Shown here: one piece after another, positions 6,027-9,487 of the stretch
How the letters are laid out: each line of letters opens with the position of its first letter
How positions within the stretch are numbered: position 1 is the first letter of the stretch
From: UBA1163 sp049513055
GTDB taxonomy: Bacteria; Desulfobacterota; BSN033; UBA1163
DNA length: 9,487 nt
Direction: 5' to 3'
Assembly: GCA_049513055.1 (NCBI GenBank)
Contig: JBEKWN010000112.1
Location: forward strand, 1 to 9,487
Made by a program: the position numbers and the translations under genes
Notes under the pieces: generated by a model
Database searches by the model: none
The model's input: the letters and a program-made list of their open reading frames with translations, nothing else
What the model was told of the DNA's origin: nothing

Positions 6027-6055
6027 ATTTTACTTTAAGATTTTGGATATGTCAA
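6027..6055 (-). promoter_or_regulatory. Sigma70-like promoter of the thiamine operon
   Basis: On the minus strand a perfect -35 TTGACA (6055-6050) is separated by exactly 17 bases from a -10 TAAAAT (6032-6027). The predicted start, near 6020, falls just before the 5' edge of the TPP aptamer. The -35 box touches a 15-base tandem repeat on its upstream side. Confidence 0.82.
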
Positions 6056-6084
6056 CCGGAAGGAAGTTTACCGGAAGGAAGTTT
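6055..6084. repeat. Two tandem 15-base repeats (ACCGGAAGGAAGTTT) beside the thi promoter
   Basis: Two exact copies, 6055-6069 and 6070-6084, are followed by ACC, the start of a third. They abut the thi operon -35 box, so they could be paired operator sites or simply a local duplication. The 15-base period is not a whole number of DNA turns. Confidence 0.7.
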
Positions 6085-6235
6085 ACCTACTTCGACTAAC
6101 AACTTACTACTGTTAGCCAGAGGTGGTAGGAGAAGCAATATAGAGAGTGGCAATAAAAATTATTTAATTATTTCAATAAATTATACTTATTAAGCCTCAA
6201 AAAATCTAAAATCGATTTAATTTGTGAAAAAATTC

Positions 6236-6264
6236 TTGACTTCTTAAATGCTTTCCCTTATATT
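6236..6264 (+). promoter_or_regulatory. Sigma70-like promoter of the membrane pyrophosphatase gene
   Basis: TTGACT (6236-6241) and TATATT (6259-6264) are separated by 17 bases in AT-rich sequence. Transcription would start near 6271, leaving an AT-rich leader of about 150 bases before the ATG. No riboswitch or leader peptide was recognised in that leader. Confidence 0.72.
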
Positions 6265-6421
6265 CATCCCGAAATTTTTTATTTAGTCTTACCTTCTTAT
6301 TTCTTATTTGGAACAACAATAGATTGATATTTAGCAAAAATAGCCCAACTTAGAAAAAGAACCGAAGTCATTAAGTTCTAAGATATTTAACCAAATACAA
6401 ATTTTTTCAGGAGAAGGCATT

Positions 6422-8896
6422 ATGAGACTGAAAAACCTAAGGCTGAAGCGAATGTTGTTGATGGTTGTTGGATACCTGTTCATCCCGCTGACGGTGTTCG
6501 CCAGCGAGGCAGATCTCGCGATACCCGACTTGCATAAGGGCGCTCCTTATACCCTGCTGGGTGGCATAAGACCTTGGGATCTTCTGTTTTATGGCGCGTG
6601 CATCATCGCTGGTACGCTGGGTATCAGCTTGTTTCTGCGCCACCAGGTCAAGAAGTTGAGAGCCCATGACTCGATGCTCAAGGTGGCTGAGATCATCTAT
6701 CAGACCTGCCGCACCTATTTGATTCAGCAGGGCAAATTCCTTGTCATGCTGTTCATTTTCATCGCTGTCGCCATGTCCTTCTATTTCCTGGCTCTAAAGG
6801 GACAGGGGGTTCCCACGCTGCTGCTGGTGCTGCTCTTTTCAGTGGTGGGTATGGCCGGTTCCTACAGCGTGGCCTGGTACGGCATCCGGATCAACACCTA
6901 TGCCAATGCCCGTACCGCTTTTGCCTCGCTGGCGGGGCGGCCCTGGGACGTGGTAAATATTCCCCTGCGCTCCGGTATGAGCGTTGGACTCTTCCTCATT
7001 TCCCTTGAACTGGTCATGATGGTTATCATTCTGCTCTTCGTACCCCGCGATATCGTCGGGTACTGCTTCCTGGGATTCGCCATTGGTGAGTCACTGGCCG
7101 CATCGGCACTCCGTATCGCCGGCGGTATCTTCACCAAGATCGCCGACATCGGCTCCGACCTGATGAAGATCGTCTTCAAGGTGAAGGAAGACGACCCCCG
7201 TAACCCTGGTGTGATTGCTGACTGTACCGGTGACAATGCAGGCGACAGCGTGGGCCCCACGGCAGACGGTTTCGAAACTTATGGCGTTACCGGCGTTGCG
7301 CTGATAGCTTTTATCACTTTGGCCGTTGTGAGTCCTGACAGCGCAGTCAAAGAAGCCATCCAGGGCAAACTGATCGTGTGGATTTTCGCAATGCGTTTCC
7401 TTATGGATTTCTGCTCCGGGCTTTCCTATTTTGTCAATCAGGGCATTTCTTCCGTAAAATATAAAGGGAAGAAAGAGATTGATTTCGAAGAGCCCCTCAT
7501 GAGACTGATCTGGATCGCCGCCACCTTGTGCATCAGCACCTCGTTCCTGATGAGCTACCTGCTGATCAGCGACCTCCAGGTTCTAAAAGACGGCGTGCTT
7601 ACCCCGATGCCCCATGTCTGGTGGCAACTTGCCATGATCATCAGCTGCGGTACGCTGGCGGCAGTTCTCATCCCCGAGTTCACCAAGGTATTTACCAGCT
7701 CCAAATCGAAGCACGTGCAAGAGATTGTGACCGCGTCGCGCGAGGGCGGTGCATCCCTTACCATACTGTCCGGTATCGTTTCCGGTAACTTCAGCGCCTT
7801 CTACATGGGCATGCTGATTGCTGGTCTTCTGGCCGGCGCGTATTTCGTCAGCCTTTTTATACCGGCTGAAGTCATCAACTATCCATCGATCTTCGCCTTT
7901 GGTCTGGTCGCCTACGGATTCCTCTGCATGGGCCCTGTCAACATCGCCGTCGACTCTTACGGCCCAGTCACCGACAACGCTCAGTCCATATTCGAGCTGG
8001 CGCAGACCGAAACGATTCCCGGCATCAAGGATGACATCAAGAAGAACTTCGGGTTCGATCCCAACTTCGAGGAGGGCAAGCACTACCTCGAAGCCAACGA
8101 CGGGGCCGGAAACACCTTCAAGGCGACGGCCAAACCGGTCCTCATCGGCACTGCGGTGTGCGGTGCTACGACTATGATCTTCTCGATCATCCTGCTGCTC
8201 CAGAGCAAGAACATGCTGCATGTGCAGCTGACCGACGCGCCGATCATTCTCGGCCTGATTTGTGGCGGCGCGGTGATCTTCTGGTTCGCCGGGGCCTCCA
8301 TGCAGGCCGTTACCACCGGTGCTTACCGGGCGGTCGAGTTCATTAAGAGGAACATGAACCTGGACAAGACGGAAGCCGATATCGAGGATTCCAAGACGGT
8401 TGTAAGGATCTGCACCCAGTATGCGCAGAAGGGTATGTGGAACATCTTTATCGCCATCCTGTTAATCACGCTCGCCTTCGCGTTACTGAACCCCAATTTC
8501 TTCGTGGCGTATCTGATTTCCATCGCCTGCTTCGGCCTCTTCCAGGCCATCTACATGGCAAACACCGGCGGCGCGTGGGACAACGCGAAGAAGATTGTCG
8601 AAGTCGACCTGAATGACAAGGGCTCGGCGCTCCACGCCGCAACGGTCATTGGCGACACGGTGGGCGACCCCTTCAAGGATACCTCATCCGTATCCATGAA
8701 CCCCATCATCAAGTTCTCGACTCTGTTCGGCCTGCTCGCGACCGAAATCGCGATCGAGATGGCGGTGCACGCGAAGGAATCCAGTTCCACGAACTATGCT
8801 CCCTACATCGCTATTCCGGTGTTCATTGTCGGACTCATCTTCGTGTGGCGTTCATTCTACAAGATGAGAATACCGCTGGAAGAAGCAGCGAAATAG
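6422..8896 (+). CDS. hppA: Membrane-bound ion-translocating pyrophosphatase (H+-PPase/Na+-PPase family), K+-independent type by signature
   Basis: The enzyme hydrolyses pyrophosphate and pumps H+ and/or Na+ across the cytoplasmic membrane, or makes pyrophosphate in reverse. The 824-residue chain has about 16 hydrophobic segments. Active-site motifs are present in family order: DIGSDL (242-247), EDDPRNP (256-262), ADCTGDNAGD (266-275), DSYGPVTDNA (511-520), GGAWDNAKK (716-724) and GDTVGDPFKDT (744-754). Lysine at K567 in GNTFKA matches the K+-independent subfamily (GNTTKA); K+-dependent enzymes have alanine there. It is longer than most members (650-770), through an N-terminal signal-like segment MLLMVVGYLFIPLTVFA (11-27) and about 15 extra residues between DNA and GNT (520-563). 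GPTADGFETY (278-287) departs from the common GMAADLFETY. The start at 6422 follows AGGAG (6409-6413) by eight bases. It looks GC-richer than the thi genes, hinting at different ancestry. The pumped ion cannot be fixed by eye. Confidence 0.96.
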   Translation: MRLKNLRLKRMLLMVVGYLFIPLTVFASEADLAIPDLHKGAPYTLLGGIRPWDLLFYGACIIAGTLGISLFLRHQVKKLRAHDSMLKVAEIIYQTCRTYLIQQGKFLVMLFIFIAVAMSFYFLALKGQGVPTLLLVLLFSVVGMAGSYSVAWYGIRINTYANARTAFASLAGRPWDVVNIPLRSGMSVGLFLISLELVMMVIILLFVPRDIVGYCFLGFAIGESLAASALRIAGGIFTKIADIGSDLMKIVFKVKEDDPRNPGVIADCTGDNAGDSVGPTADGFETYGVTGVALIAFITLAVVSPDSAVKEAIQGKLIVWIFAMRFLMDFCSGLSYFVNQGISSVKYKGKKEIDFEEPLMRLIWIAATLCISTSFLMSYLLISDLQVLKDGVLTPMPHVWWQLAMIISCGTLAAVLIPEFTKVFTSSKSKHVQEIVTASREGGASLTILSGIVSGNFSAFYMGMLIAGLLAGAYFVSLFIPAEVINYPSIFAFGLVAYGFLCMGPVNIAVDSYGPVTDNAQSIFELAQTETIPGIKDDIKKNFGFDPNFEEGKHYLEANDGAGNTFKATAKPVLIGTAVCGATTMIFSIILLLQSKNMLHVQLTDAPIILGLICGGAVIFWFAGASMQAVTTGAYRAVEFIKRNMNLDKTEADIEDSKTVVRICTQYAQKGMWNIFIAILLITLAFALLNPNFFVAYLISIACFGLFQAIYMANTGGAWDNAKKIVEVDLNDKGSALHAATVIGDTVGDPFKDTSSVSMNPIIKFSTLFGLLATEIAIEMAVHAKESSSTNYAPYIAIPVFIVGLIFVWRSFYKMRIPLEEAAK

Positions 8897-9013
8897 GGTT
8901 CAATAGAGAGAAGTTGCCTGTGGAGCCACACGGGCAAGCCTGTAGCATCCGGCTAACACCCATGTGGGGCGACATTCCAGCCAAAGGTTTGCGCATATTC
9001 ATCTGCCGGTGTC

Positions 9014-9056
9014 AAAGGCCCTCGCCTCGAGAAGGGGTGAGGGCCTTTTTTGTTTG
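9014..9056 (+). terminator. Intrinsic terminator after hppA
   Basis: AAAGGCCCTC (9014-9023) pairs with GAGGGCCTTT (9039-9048) and is followed by a T-rich run ending near 9056. The stem is long and GC-rich, a strong rho-independent terminator about 118 bases after the hppA stop. A smaller imperfect hairpin (TTGCC...GGCAA, about 8914-8937) lies in between. Confidence 0.9.
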
Positions 9057-9157
9057 CTAAGGCACAAGAAATGCGGTTTCGGGAAGGCGAAAGTCGAGGC
9101 TAAGTCCTAATGCGGATTTCGGAATTCTTAATTTTTAGTTCTGAGTTCAGAGCTTTA

Positions 9158-9186
9158 AGTTTGGAGTTTCTTCTAATCTCCAAACT
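9158..9186. repeat. Hairpin AGTTTGGAG/CTCCAAACT
   Basis: Nine-base perfect arms (9158-9166 and 9178-9186) flank an 11-base loop in a non-coding AT-rich stretch that also holds a small palindrome CTGAGTTCAG (9141-9150). No terminator-like U-run follows; its role is unknown. Confidence 0.5.
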
Positions 9187-9204
9187 ATTGAGAACTGTAT
9201 AATA

Positions 9205-9312
9205 AATGTCCTCTGTTTCGTCATTCCCGCAAAAGCGGGAATCCAGAAAAACTGAATCTACTGGATTCCTGCTTGCGCAGGAATGACAAGAATAATATAA
9301 GCATAGGACATT
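9205..9312. mobile_element. MITE-like nested palindromic repeat (CGTCATTCCCGC family)
   Basis: Outer inverted arms AATGTCCT (9205-9212) and AGGACATT (9305-9312) enclose two facing hairpins: ATTCCCGC/GCGGGAAT (9223-9230/9235-9242) and ATTCCTGC/GCAGGAAT (9265-9272/9277-9284). ATCCAG (9241-9246) and CTGGAT (9261-9266) mirror each other across a short centre, and GTCATTCC (9220-9227) mirrors GGAATGAC (9280-9287). Units of the form GTCATTCCCGC-loop-GCGGGAATCCAG are abundant dispersed repeats in Neisseria and in many deltaproteobacterial-type genomes. It encodes nothing; the minus-strand reading frame across it gives the low-complexity pseudo-protein typical of such repeats. Confidence 0.75.
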
Positions 9313-9351
9313 CTTATTACAGGTTACCAATAATTACTCCTAACTCCTTTT

Positions 9352-9487
9352 TTATCCCCAATTCAAATCGAAGGCGTCTTTGATCAATTCGATCTCTTCT
9401 CCTTTTTGCTCGAGGAGAATGGCCACCACATCAAACCTTGCCTTCACATCTTCGAGTTGCTTCTCTTTTAAATAGTTCAAAGCTACT
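9352..9487 (-). CDS. YraN/UPF0102 family protein, C-terminal end (partial)
   Basis: The minus strand entering from the right edge reads VALNYLKEKQLEDVKARFDV and continues VAILLEQKGEEIELIKDAF, ending DLNWG before a TAA at 9354-9352. The RFDVVAI core followed by an acidic turn and a terminal I.LI.DAF matches the C-terminus of the YraN family, small proteins with a Holliday junction resolvase/PD-(D/E)XK-like fold whose exact cellular job is unsettled. Only 44 residues are present; the catalytic half lies beyond the window. It is transcribed toward the repeat at 9205-9312, convergent with hppA. Confidence 0.78.
   Translation of the reverse strand, partial: VALNYLKEKQLEDVKARFDVVAILLEQKGEEIELIKDAFDLNWG

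Noticed and set aside
6096..6116. Inverted repeat CTAACA/TGTTAG upstream of the thi promoter as an operator or integron site
   Set aside because: The arms are only six bases with a nine-base spacer, in AT-rich DNA, and without the second pair of boxes needed for attC; chance is likely.
7583..8221. A 212-codon open frame antisense to hppA
   Set aside because: It lies wholly inside a strongly supported pyrophosphatase gene; it is a shadow of GC-rich codon bias in hppA, with no ribosome binding site or recognisable domain.
2216..9113. The shared decamer CTAATGCGGA near 2217 and 9108 as boundaries of a large insertion
   Set aside because: The match is only about ten bases, is in direct orientation far apart, and no transposase or target duplication supports it.
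9100..9330. A 76-codon minus-strand frame with SCASRNP and RFCGND segments
   Set aside because: Those peptides are the usual spurious translation of the GTCATTCCCGC repeat, and the rest is low-complexity translation of AT-rich repeats.

Overview
The window looks like a piece of chromosome from an anaerobic, sulfur-metabolising bacterium of the Desulfobacterota/Nitrospirota kind (inference, low resolution). The grounds are a short, archaeal-type ThiC, a ThiD-ThiN fusion in place of ThiD plus ThiE, a Thi4-type thiazole synthase with no cysteine in the sulfur-donor region, a membrane pyrophosphatase, a branched-chain amino acid ABC transporter end, and several dispersed palindromic repeats. No tRNA, rRNA, CRISPR array, transposase or integron integrase was seen.

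Layout. Positions 1-162 hold the C-terminal end of a LivF-like ABC ATPase (+). Positions 163-1311 appear to be, wholly or in part, an integron-type gene cassette: an AT-rich stretch with an extended -10 promoter, a 274-residue protein with a possible PD-(D/E)XK nuclease signature (411-1235), and directly after its stop codon a well-formed attC recombination site (1238-1311). Twenty-seven bases after that site starts a small exported protein of unknown function (1339-1905). Positions 1906-2309 contain no convincing gene, only palindromic sequence between the convergent units.

Positions 2310-6055 are a complete minus-strand thiamine operon, in transcription order: sigma70-like promoter, TPP riboswitch, intrinsic terminator, a nested palindromic element in the leader, thi4, thiD-thiN, thiC. 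Thi4 makes the thiazole half, ThiC makes the pyrimidine half (HMP-P), the ThiD domain phosphorylates it to HMP-PP, and the ThiN domain joins both halves to thiamine phosphate. The riboswitch-terminator pair should shut off the whole operon when thiamine pyrophosphate is plentiful.

Divergently from that operon, a strong sigma70-like promoter (6236-6264) drives an 824-residue membrane-bound ion-pumping pyrophosphatase (6422-8896), which appears richer in GC than the thi genes, followed by an intrinsic terminator. The right end (9100-9320) holds hairpins and a MITE-like nested palindrome, then the C-terminal end of a YraN/UPF0102 family gene (minus) running off the edge.

The most unusual parts are the attC-bearing cassette with its putative nuclease, the sulfide-type thiamine operon with its unusual ThiC cluster spacing, and the three-hairpin element placed between riboswitch and first gene.
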